A stretch of 64,000 nucleotides of DNA from Anarhynchus alexandrinus (lineage: Eukaryota; Chordata; Aves; Charadriiformes; Charadriidae), in NCBI GenBank assembly GCA_008711295.1, contig VUYV01000054.1, positions 336,781 through 400,780 on the forward strand, read 5' to 3'. The notes under the pieces are model-generated. The model did no database searches and was not told the DNA's origin. It saw only the letters and a program-made list of their open reading frames with translations. Below are positions 53,001-64,000 of the stretch, one piece after another. Every line of letters starts with the position of its first letter. The stretch's first letter is position 1. Made by a program: the position numbers and the translations under genes.

Positions 53001-56000
53001 AAATTATAAGGGCAAAGGACAAATTATTATTCAATTAAGAATCAGATTATTATGCAAGAAAATGAAGATTTATTTACAGTCTCATGTAAATTCAGTAGTA
53101 AGTGGGGTTTTTTTTAATGAATTTGATAGTTTCTACTATCCCTATTTTGGATCAAAGAAAGACATTTTCAAACTATTTAAAAGGAAATCCTAACTGCTTT
53201 TTCCAAAGGTGGTGGCTAATTTAAAGAGCAGTGATAATTTAAACAACAGTATTAAATTAACCAAGGCACCAATAACAAATTTTACCTTGTGGCAGGTTTA
53301 AAAGCCTGGTGGTTTATCATGTTTTCAAATGGAATCCATTTTACTTTCAGCTAGGACTTATAATCAGATTGGCTGTTTGCCTACAGGTGGCCAATATCAG
53401 TCAAATGCCAGTTTTAAGAGGTCATTCGGCATTATAAAAAACATACAAAGAAAACTGTACTTCTTAAAACGGTCTGAAAGTAGAATTCTTCACTGTTTGG
53501 TGTGTGTTACATAAATGCAGGAAGAAATAGGAGCAGAGAGGTGAAATAAGAGACTGGCCTCAAATATATCAGTGTAGAAACATCATTAAGTGTTTATAAA
53601 ATTATTTTCTTGTATGTTTACAAATCCTATGAAAAACCTCCAATTTTTCCAACTGAAGTTTAAAAATATGAATACAGCTAAGGATACATTTTTATTATCA
53701 ACGTTCTCCTCAATATACTAAAGACGATGAAATAGGCAGCAGGCAGTTTGGAACAACGATTTTTGTTACTAAGAATGTAAGTGTTTTAAGAAACATAGCT
53801 TTCAACTATTTTGATTATATTGAGGTATTTTTATGCAACAGTCAATATTATAAAAGGGATTGACATTATCAGAAAAATTGGCTAGAGAAAAATGCGCGTA
53901 GTCCAGAAACATTTTGAAATCAGGGTAAGCATGGATTCATACATTTGCTGAAAAGATTAACGAGAAATAAATGTTTGTTACCAACACTGCGTGAATCATT
54001 CCTTTGAACTTTGCCTTTCTCTTTTTCATGTATTAAGAAACATTCTAGTAATTTTATGCAAAGATGAAACTGAAGTCTTCACTTATGTGGGCTTTCCAAA
54101 AGTCTACTTCTGCTCCTACTAGAGATCTTTCACCTCAGAAAGAAAGCTGACTAACACCACAATACTCTCATCATGTTTCCATTGCTGCACTTCCCTATTA
54201 CGATTCAAGATGCACACAGCAATTCCAGACAGTCCAGGTTTATAGAAACATTCAAACCGCACAGCTAAGCATTTCTTACACCATCTTACAATATTAAATC
54301 CTGCATAAAAGTTCAATATTTTTGATTAAATAAACATTTAAGTATTTTTGGTGCAAATATTTACTGATCTGCTACTGAAGTGGCAAGTTGAAGAAGCTTA
54401 TCATTAATTCCAGAGAGACTTAACAATTGTCCTATGGATCTATTTTACACAGGATGACAAACACTTACAGAAAGTACAGAACTGAAACCCACAAAGTCTA
54501 GTAGACACCAGAGCTCATCTACAGTTCTTGGACTGGGTCAGAGTTTCCTCTGAAGCAGAAAAACTACTTGTGAAAAATGTTGGTGTTACAGAAATCAACT
54601 AAAACTCTGGATTAATGAAATTCCCTTTGATCTCTGTCAGCTTTGGACTAAGATTTAAATGAGGTTTATATTAATAAAAGAGAGATAAACCTCCAAAACA
54701 GGTAAGTACCTTGATTAGAACTAAATTGATTTTACTAATAATCCCCTGTAAATTTTATTCTTAAGACATTTTCAGAGACCCTTTCTCAAGTAATGAAACT
54801 GTCTGAGAATCAGCAACTCCTCCACTAACAGAGGTCTTGACAGACAGCAGAACTGGCCATAGCTCATTCATTTTTATTGTGGCCATCTCATTAATCTAGT
54901 TAAAGATTATACTCTAATTATAGGTGCACTTAGTAGAGTACAAAACAGTACCTTGATTTTGCTAGACGTACTTATTTGACTTGGATGGTATTATTTCAAC
55001 ACTATGCAAGGGTTCATGAAATGAACAATGGGATCTATAAAACAACTGCTCCAACTGAGCAAAGATCTTCATGGGCTAAAAATACAGATCTAATTACAGG
55101 AGGATATTGATGAACATTAAATATTGCTAATAATTTTGAACAGTTGATATTAAAAAAGTAATATTATTGTGTTGCCTTCTTAAAACTTGTTTCCTGCTTT
55201 GAATATCACTACATTCTTCATGTCTTCAATGCAAACCACCACCATCACAATTCTTCTAATAAGGTTCCAAAGTTATTGCTTCCACTAGTATTGTAGGAAA
55301 CTGTCTCTCAGCTGCTCATAACACTTCAAAACCCATTGGTCATTTCAAGCCCGTAGCCCCAAGCTTGGTGGGGTTTTGGTTTGGTTTTTTAAGCTCTTTC
55401 AGTAGCGTTTCTGCCATAAATTGCCATGCAGCCTAGAATATTATTGAAAGCAGTCACCTCTGCACATTATTTGATTTTAACTTTACTGGCTTTTCTATAT
55501 TTCTTTTTCTTTTAAATTAATATGTTCTCGGCACCAACTGGGAAAACCATCTCCATGCACAATTCCCTAAGGTTTTTATATCTGCTTTAAAAGCTAGGCT
55601 CAGTATCAGACTTAACACTTGTTCTTGACTCCAAATCAAATTTTAAATGGCTACAAGTTATTTAGGTATTCACACATACATCTGCAGATCCTGAAAACAC
55701 TAATCTATACCAATGCTAGGAAGCTCAGTGAGATGCAGAACTGGCAAAGAAATATACCTCATGACAGAATTTTTCCTGTTCTCACATGCACTGCATGAGC
55801 CCTAGCTAGATGGGTAAGTACAAGAAAGAAGACCTTAAGGTTGTTCACAAGGAACGTCATTTTATGTTCTTTGAACAAAAATATAAGTATTATTAGTCAC
55901 AGTCACTGCTGGTTGCACAGAAGTACCTTCGTGTTGAAGTTCCAGAGTTTTACAAAACAGAATCTGCACACACAGAAATCATTACAATAAAGAGGGGAGC

Positions 56001-59000
56001 ACAGTTTGCTGGTGTGTAAATAGCTTCAGTAAAGCTGCATATATTTATGTTGGTATTGTTTTTTCTGTGAAAGTCTTTCATGTTTGCTTGGTCAAGTCAT
56101 ATTTCTTCTTTCCCACCAGATTCTTAGATTATAGTGGTTTTAAACCCTGTGAATTACAGGCATTTAAACTCTATCTAATGGTAATTTAAAAAGCTGTTGA
56201 GTGGCAGTTAAGATTTAATCAACGCCAACAAAAGAGAAACTCAGGTTAAAAGGTTCATATGGGCCCAAAGGAATCTTCTGCTGTCATCACTGGGAACTTC
56301 AAACACACACCGGTGAATGTGTGTGGTACTTCTGCAACCTCATTTTGACAATGCAAAGAGCAGTGATACCAATTACTAGTGTAAATGATCCTGCAAATGC
56401 AAATTAGAACTCCGCCTTTTCAGTAGTAAAATGTAACTGTTGTTTCACTGCAAAACGTTTATGTTGCTGCTTTGCAGAGTGATGTAGATAGGTTAACTTT
56501 GCTGTACAGATCTGGTTAAAAAAACCTTTTAAATTAATAAAAAAAATCAGTTGTGAAATCCACGTCCTTTTCCTTTAAATAAAAATCCACAAAATTTGTA
56601 TTCTCAAACAAATGTGGAATTGAGGAAGTAGGTGATTATTGGTTTTGTGAGAAATCACTTTTCTTTTGTTAGCCTCTGTAAAAGCTACAGAATATTACAT
56701 TGTAAAATACGCCTTGAAAATGTAGTAGGAGTAAACTTCATAACTCAAAAAATAATAATTACATATGAAGGCTTTACGCTCACTGCATCTACCATTAAAT
56801 GAACTAACTATGAAATGGAAAAATTGAGTGAAAGTAAGAAGTGCCAAGGCTCTCAGGTGTCACTGGGCAAAGCATTCACAAAAGAAATACCTACACTTTA
56901 CACTAATTTCTATAGGTCTGTTCCTGTCAAATCTTTCACTGTGATGTAAAGTTAATGGAAAATAAATCTTTCTACTGTATCACAACATCAATAACTTCTC
57001 TGAAGACAGAGGAACTACTCAGAATAAGAAAGGGCTCCTGGTTGAAGAAGCAAGTAATTAGATTGAGATTCAGCCCTCGACTACCTCAAGGTGATAATTG
57101 AAAAGAATCAGTTTTCAGTTTCAGCCTAATCTGAAGGCATCGGCCTTTCAAAAAAATATCATGGTAATCATTTCACACCAATAGTACAAATTAACTCTGT
57201 TCACCCAGCACATTCATTTCACACCTACTCTTCCATACTAACTGCATTTCCCTAGAAGGGAGTAAAATTGTGAGAACAAACCCACTTTCTGTGCATCCAC
57301 GTTTTCCCTCTTTCAGTTATCTTCATGTAGAGGCCATTTTCCCCTTGATCTTGTCATCAAGGCTCATCTTCTAATACCTCTATATATACTGACTTAGGAA
57401 TCACACACATTTTATGAATACTTTCATCCTTCAGCACATTCGGAAAGCATCTTTTGGATATATTTTTCAAGGCGGCAAGCAGGCAGTGGGTATGTATGCG
57501 TGCAATAGCCTCCTGGTGGAAGAACTGGCTCTTCAGTGTTAGGAAAGCACCTACCGATGCTGATGTAGTTTAATACCAGCAATGAACACAGATTTACCTT
57601 GCAGACTCCTAAGCAAATATACATTTTATGGAAAAACATATGTAATTAGGCAGGTTGCTTTTTGTTAACACACATAATTAAGATGCAAAACCAATAACTA
57701 TATTAGTTCCACATCTGATAATTATCTTGTTATTCTGTTTGATAATACTGCTGATTCAATATATATTTCAGCTTGGTTTGCTCGGTAGATATTTCTATAA
57801 TATCATTTTCATCTTTATTTTCTTTCTGACACATTCTATGGTTGTTCTTTATGAAAATACAATACACTTAATGATTAGGGAAAAAAAATCGCTTCAACGG
57901 TCAAGTCATGCAGGAGAATAAACGCCACACAAAGTAAGGGTTTGTAAATAGGTTGAAAACTCAAAGGCTGTAATGTTTGAATATCCCAAGTTACAATATA
58001 CATAATTAAAAACATGATGGTACTGTTAAAAATAATCTTTGTCAGTCCTACTACTTAAATGTTTATACAGGCACATAAATTATGGCTTTTCAATAGAGAA
58101 TAATGTTTTTCAAATTTCTCAGGATGATATGAAAGATGGAAGAGCTTCCTAGGAGAAATATAGGTATTGTCCTCCCTGTAACACTCTTTCTCTATAACTC
58201 TCTTCACAACCTTCCTGAGTTTAGCTGCCAATGTACCAAGAATACTATACCCAGCTCTGACACACTGCAGCTTGTGCTCCTGAGAAAATTGCTAAGTTGT
58301 GAAAGACACCTGTAAGAAAGTCTGTTCTTGCTGTAGTTCTGTCTTAAACCAATATAATTTTATTTGGTGCATGGTTCACAAGCTGCATATCCTCACCTGA
58401 TTCTTAAGTTTTGGGAACAGCGTAAACACCACCAGCATATTAACAAAATGTAGCCACCACAGAAAAAGAGAAAAAAATGATGGTGGCACTTTTGTAAGAA
58501 AACACAGTAAAATAAATGCTAAAACCAAACCAAACAGGAGAGACAAATCACTGAAAAAGTGTGTGTAAATGGTATACTGAGGCTCAAGTTTTATAGTACA
58601 GTTACATATACATATCCATACAGTGAAGACAAATAATTCAAAATAAAGAACAAAGTACCTTAAAAAGAATAGAACTAACAGATCCTGGTCACTTTCAGAA
58701 TAAAACAGTGAGTTTTATGTCTTACAGAAATGTGCTTGCTACAAATGAATGTACCATCCCATAACTTGAAAACCATTCACAGCTGAGGCTGTGTTGAAAC
58801 CAGAATTATTTCTCAAACCAATGTTACATCCTCTTTGTTCATGTTTTGCAGTACTCTAACAATTAAGATTTTTGTATTAACCATCTGCATATTTTCTTCA
58901 GCTGTGATTCAATAACAGAACATTCTGTCTCATGAGTGTATTTGACTCATCACATGGAGCACAATATGTTTACTTAAGAATAGTTGTGCTCCAGGACAAG

Positions 59001-60899
59001 CTGTTTAACATAGGATGAGGGCACTTAACCAGAGAAGACACAAAAAGAGCTTCAAGCAGGCTGTACCAAGAAATTTCAGGAAGATAAAAGAGTTTGCAAT
59101 AATCTATATGAAACATGATTTTTTTTTATCCTTTTGCATTTCAAAGGTTTTAAAAAATACTTTCATCATGATTTAGATTGCTTAGCCTATGCATGCCTAG
59201 AAAGCACACATTGGCTAATCTCAATAAACAGAGAACTTTAAGATTTAATTTCAGTTTTGAATTCTTTAAGATTAACCAACATGCTTGCCTCAAAACTAGT
59301 CTCTTGACTCACTTGAAGAAATTGAAGAGCTTCCTTTGTTTCAAAAGACCTGGTTAGGATCATCTACTTTTAAGATACATAAAATGCATGTTAATTAGCT
59401 GAGGTAATGAAAACAGGTTACACCATTTCTTTGGTAAGTTACACTGCTTTATCAATAATTAAGTCTAGTTACACAGCACTGGAATGTGTTGCTGGGTTAA
59501 GGAACGGCATCATTTGGTTTCATTTTACTTATGGAAGAGTTTTTTCACCACAAAATACTCTTAAAATACTATCTTCATCAATATGTCTCCAGAGATACCT
59601 ATAGAGAAAGTGTTTCTTAACTAAGCAGTGTTTACTGCTTGGTTGATTTTCATTTACTCACCCCTTCCCCCCTCTTTCTTTGACATAGTTGTAGTTAGTA
59701 ATGTAATTATTAAGACGAAGGAAGAGCATTTCTTATTACTTTTGATATAAGATCCTAGAAATCTGTGGAATAAAAGAAATCACTTGGCATTTTTAACACA
59801 TTGAAAACTCCGAACCTCATAAGGCCAATCCCATCCCAGAAATTTATATCTCAAATTCCACCTGACATTGAACAATGGGCTGAACCCTCCATTTATAGTT
59901 GCTGTCACTGCACTCAATCACTCAGACTAGTACAGTCTACACTATATTATGTTATTCTTTGCGTAAGTAACCAGTGCTTACAATAGTCACCTCTATATTG
60001 TTTTCCCCTAACCTTACCCTGCAAACCTGTCTACATTCATCTCTATTCCACTTTCACTTACACTACCATCCTACTTATGAATGAACATCTGGTCCTGAGC
60101 TAATTTTTTCAACCAAATGAAGAGACTGTTTGTGAGTGGTCTGTAAACAGCTTTAAGGTTTTCCAGACTTGATCAAAGATTGGAAATGGAAAACATTTAC
60201 AAACTGGGCAATTACAGAATTTAGAAGCATTTCTTTATAATCTGATCCTAACTCTTAGATATCGCTTTAGAAGGTTTATGAGTCTGTCCTCATCTGCCAA
60301 ACTGTCTCAATTCCAAATTCCTGGACACCTTACAGCAACCAGTCCTTTCACACACAGCTAGGCTAAGTAAAACAGTTGGCAAGGATCACCACACTGTGCA
60401 TAAATGCAACTTTCTAAACAGATGGATGCATTTATTCTTAGCCCTTATTTCAAAAGAACACTTTGAGAAGACTCAGAGAAATATATCAAGTGTTCATTCT
60501 CTGATAGGTCACGCATACAATCTTGCTGAAAATGATGGAAGTAGTTGTAAATTATGAAAAGCTGCAGTCTAGGGTCTCATAACTGAGTGGCCTAGATATT
60601 AATAAGGATATACATACTAATGATGATGAAGCAGTTGTCCATGGAAAAGCTGATTTAGAGAATATTCAGTTTTATCTTTCTGACAGCTCACATGGGAGCA
60701 CATACAGTATTCATTTCTTTTCGTTGCGCTAGAGTCAAATTAGAATATTGTTTAAAGATAAGGGGCAGTATCATCCCACTTGTGTGACCTACTTATTCTA
60801 TTTAATACTTTCCAATCTTTAGCAAGAATGGTTTAGAGACAGGGAAAAATTTAACTCACAGCAATATAAAATTTTGGTAATTCCATTTATAAAAAGAGG

Positions 60900-60950
60900 A
60901 CTTATTCCAGTTTTACACCAAAATAACTGAGATCAGATTGTGACCTACAG
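60900..60950 (+). repeat. Probable ancient amniote interspersed repeat fragment
   Basis: acttattccagttttacacc followed by aaaataactgagatcagattgtgacc resembles the part of the old amniote repeat that reads 'actcctgatttacaccagtgtaactgagatcagaatctggccc'. It seems to be the same family as the fragments at 9272 and 50057, from a neighbouring part of the element. No name is assigned, and the call depends on recall of the pattern. Confidence 0.4.
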
Positions 60951-61638
60951 CAAATGTCTTTTTAAATTTCTCCCTTATCCAAATATGAGAACAATATCAA
61001 TGACAAAGCATTGAATACCCTGCCCTAAGTAGCATTCTAGCTGAATAATATTTGTATTTTGGGTTGTGTTAACAGATTAATCACAGTTTATTATCAATAT
61101 ACCTTAACTGAAATTTGCTCATTCATGTCTATGACAGTTTTGGAAACAGAATCCAGAGTTCTGACACACAATTCCTACAAAACCATTGTCATGACACACT
61201 CTGTTTTACCTTGATATCATGGCCTGGAACATTTCTTGTGTCCCACGTCAGCCATCCAATTAGTAATCTTTTTCCTTACTCTGCCATCTCAGAGATTTAT
61301 TCTTTAAGATCTGTCAGAAATAACAGTTTCAAATAATTTGCACAAGTGACTTAAATTATCCTTAAGCAGAAGTTCAATCCAATAAAAATCAGAATAAACT
61401 AAGCCCTAGCATTCTCTTCTGGAATTTCTTGTTCATAATCACCAACAGTATTTGGTAAGGTCACTTCAGATCAAAAACCATTACAGCACCATCTGGCAAC
61501 GAAAGCTGAGGAAGAATTTTAAAATAAGCAGGTGTTAAGGCTAACTAGCCTAAGAAGAGTTGAAATAAAGTTATTTGCCATTTGAAATGCAGCGTGTAAG
61601 CTTGTTCCTCTTCTGAAAAAGATACTAGAGAGATTCAT

Positions 61639-61666
61639 ACTATCACAAACTATAGTTTGTGATAGT
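61639..61666. repeat. Perfect 28-bp palindrome without spacer
   Basis: actatcacaaacta at 61639-61652 is followed directly by its reverse complement tagtttgtgatagt at 61653-61666. The symmetry ends sharply on both sides. Spacerless palindromes of this length are unexpected in random sequence of this size and usually arise by template switching at a stalled fork. It could extrude as a cruciform. Confidence 0.95.
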
Positions 61667-62819
61667 GAGAAATAACTACTCAGAATACCATCAGTTTACT
61701 CGGAATACTGTACTGAGTTGATCTTCTCCTGGTGTGCATTTTACAATCTAAGGTTTACTCCTGTTAAGGACAGCAAGATAGTACATCTAAGACAAAGAAC
61801 CTGTGCTCTTGTTTAGAACACACTTCATCAGTAGAACCAAAGTAACTTCCACAATGAGATATTAAAAATATTTATTTAGAGTTTGTCACTTTTTGCATTG
61901 TTATCTCTCAAACCATTAACACAATGCGTGGATACAGAAAATTAAATATTTAAAATACAAAATTCTAGGACATCCTTTAGCTCCTCAGAAACTGATTCAC
62001 AGCTTGACCAATGCACCACAAATGAATGCAACTAAGAATATGTCTGTTTGCCATCCCCTTGATACAAAGGCTGTGAACTTCACTCAGCAATGAGAAACTC
62101 ATTGTGGGAGGAAACTTTCTGTGCCCTCTCATGAACACATTGTTATGTAAAAACTATTTATTTTGATTTGCACAAATTCATTAAAACAACTGAGAAAAAA
62201 AAACCTTCTCAAGATCACCTTTTAAAGACCTTCGTTCAAGCATGGACTAGTAATGTTTTCAGTGAAAATTCCATTTGTCAGCTATCGCTACAGCAATACA
62301 AGTTAAGAAACCACGTAAATCAACAACAGGATAAAGAATCAATTCACTTTTCTCATTAAAAGTATTTGTTTCTGAAAATTCTACTAAATCCAGGTGCTTG
62401 AGGAACAGCTATTACAGAGTCAAACGTCTTCCTTTGAGATCATGATTTTACTTTAAAGTTCTTTGCCAGACTAATAAATGAAGGCATAGTACAGTAGAAT
62501 GAATAAATGCCAAAGCGTTATGTGATGCTTATAATGAATGCCTGGCCAAATAAAAGCAGGTGATTGCATATTCCATAGGTAAAAGTAATGGAGGGAGTAT
62601 TCCTTCCACAGGTTGATCACCCAAGACTATCACATTATTCCGGATGGCATATCAAGGAGCAAAGTCATTTTCTGATATGCATTGTGAAAAAACTGCATCA
62701 AGAATTCTTTTTAACTTTCCCTTATTAAAACCAAAACATCAGTAAATATACATGTTGATATATTTAACTTTCAGTTATTGAGGACTGAAATACATGAGAT
62801 GATTGGGGAAAATTTATGA

Positions 62820-63290
62820 AAGATCAACCCAGAGGATTATAAGCAAGTCAGCCTGATTGCAGTCCCTGGGAACACATTTCTGGACACAAAACTGGTATGG
62901 TGATTGGGACCAGCTGGAATGGATTTGTAAAGGGTAAGTCATGCCTGACCAACCTGGTATGATGAAATGATTTAATTTGTGTAGATGGAGAGAGCAGTGA
63001 TCATATTTTATCTCAAGTTGAGCAAGGCTTTCAATGCCATCTCTCACAGTATTCCTGTCTTTAAGTCAGGATGTTATGGTCTACCTGGGTCGACAGCCAA
63101 ATGGGTAAAAAGCTGGACGGATGACTAGGTTGAGGGTAGGATTAGCAGCTCATACTCTACCTGGATGCTGTACTGCAGGGGTCCATACTCAAATCTTTCC
63201 TGTTTAATATCTCTATCTCTTACAACATAAGCTGAAGAAGGACTTATGGCTATGAGTTGGCACACTCCTGAATTTTGCAGATGACACCTA
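62820..63290 (+). pseudogene. CR1 LINE reverse-transcriptase fragment
   Basis: This is a decayed piece of the CR1 second open frame on the plus strand. Translated in pieces it gives PEDYKQVSLIAVPG, then WNGFVKGKSCLTNLV, then LSKAFNAISHSIPVFKSG, then LQGSILKSFLFNISIS, and finally NFADDT at 63271-63288. These follow the order of the RT domain in CR1: the 'NYRPVSL' region, 'GFxKGKSCLTNL', 'DFSKAFDTVSH', 'QGSVLGPxLFN', and the catalytic FADD block. The FADD motif is intact, but stops and frameshifts interrupt the frame (for example gactag near 63122-63127), so it is non-functional. Both element ends are missing, and it is in opposite orientation to the fragment at 44.65 kb. An open frame on the other strand (62814-63047) is only its shadow. 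Confidence 0.92.
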
Positions 63291-64000
63291 TGAAACAAAA
63301 TAAATGAGAGGATCTGGTTAAATATTCTCAGACAATTTGGAAAGCACAGTTTGTCCTCCCATTCCTGTCTATATTACCAAAAATAAACCTCAGGTTTATG
63401 GAAGAATCACAATTCCAATACATATCCTTTGATCACTTTTCTTCCCAAGTGTTTTCCTAAAATCAATCTTTTCTGTTGTTCCTGCTCTTCCCTGATACAT
63501 ATTTCACTTGCTGAACTCCATCTAAGAAATTAGGCAGTATGTCAATAGAGATTCTTTGCAGAAAATACTCCAACTGGTGAATAAATTACTGAAAGAAAAA
63601 AATAATTGAACTCCCTACCACATCAAAAATTCTGTTATTATGATTTCTTTCCATTGGTTTAAAAAAAAAAAAAACAAACAACACAAAACAACAAAAAACC
63701 TCCAGATTTTGAATTGAAAGCTTAATTGAGTCAGAACACATTTTATATGTTAGTCATAATCATATCAAACTTATAAAGCAAAAGAAAAATTAGAGAACAC
63801 CAGCACCAGTTGTCTGTAGTTTTAATATAGAGAACAAAATAGTACTGAACAAGGCTATTGCTCTAGTCAGAGATAGAAGCCAAAATCAAGACAAGGGAAT
63901 AAATCAACAACAGATTTTTATCCGGAGCTATTCTTCACATTAAAAATGTGAGTCTTTATAAAGACTTGGCATAAAACTTTCTGTTAGAGAACATGCCATT
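63291..64000. other. Noncoding DNA to the window end
   Basis: No gene is seen. A poly(A) run followed by A/C-rich text (aacaaacaacacaaaacaac) lies at about 63661-63700. It could be the tail of a retroposon, but no body is recognisable before it. Confidence 0.65.

Larger units (their letters stand above)
44946..62819. other. A+T-rich noncoding DNA, no gene seen
   Basis: Nearly 18 kb without a recognisable gene. It includes a 22-bp tandem duplication at 48174-48217, a possible MIR-like remnant at 48641-48710, the perfect inverted repeat at 50023-50080, an A+T-rich low-complexity area at 50160-50720, an ancient repeat fragment at 60900-60950 and the palindrome at 61639-61666. Open frames are all under 80 codons and show nothing familiar. 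Confidence 0.65.

Noticed and set aside
62814..63047. 77-codon minus-strand open frame
   Set aside because: It is antisense to the CR1 reverse-transcriptase fragment, which explains the sequence fully.

Overview
The window looks like nuclear DNA from a bird. It is A+T-rich (roughly two thirds by eye), poor in CpG, and almost free of long open frames. The few interspersed repeats I can identify are of avian type. One is a solo endogenous-retrovirus LTR of a family I know from many neoavian genomes. Two are fragments of chicken repeat 1 (CR1) LINEs, one of which still shows reverse-transcriptase motifs. There is no sign of bacterial, plasmid or phage organisation. I found no complete protein-coding gene, tRNA, rRNA or CRISPR array. 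The stretch is best read as a gene desert or the interior of a very large intron.

Layout. Positions 1-18.3 kb are unannotatable A+T-rich DNA with a (GA)n run, a TA-rich compound microsatellite at 8.3 kb and a worn ancient repeat fragment at 9.3 kb. A solo LTR lies at about 18326-18918. From 18.9 to 30.2 kb there are only simple repeats, two G-rich tracts and one motif cluster that could be a conserved noncoding element. Between 30 and 37 kb the base composition is more balanced. This part carries the longest open frames, on both strands near 30.3-30.7 kb and on the minus strand at 35.6-36.2 kb. It also has a 40-codon open frame with one hydrophobic segment at 31.9 kb, and a G+C-rich repeat-like block at 36.6-37.06 kb. 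At 44.65-44.95 kb there is an inverted CR1 3' fragment, perhaps two. A striking 24-bp inverted repeat sits at 50023-50080 and a perfect 28-bp palindrome at 61639-61666. A CR1 reverse-transcriptase fragment on the plus strand occupies about 62820-63290.

Because no gene is established, no pathway or operon can be described. Most open frames of 60-200 codons here lack an ATG at their 5' end or are of the size chance gives in DNA of this kind. The few listed as CDS are candidates only. I did not see a convincing new biological system. The best leads are the perfect inverted repeat at 50 kb, which looks like a template-switch event inside an ancient repeat, and the 30-37 kb interval with several unexplained open frames.
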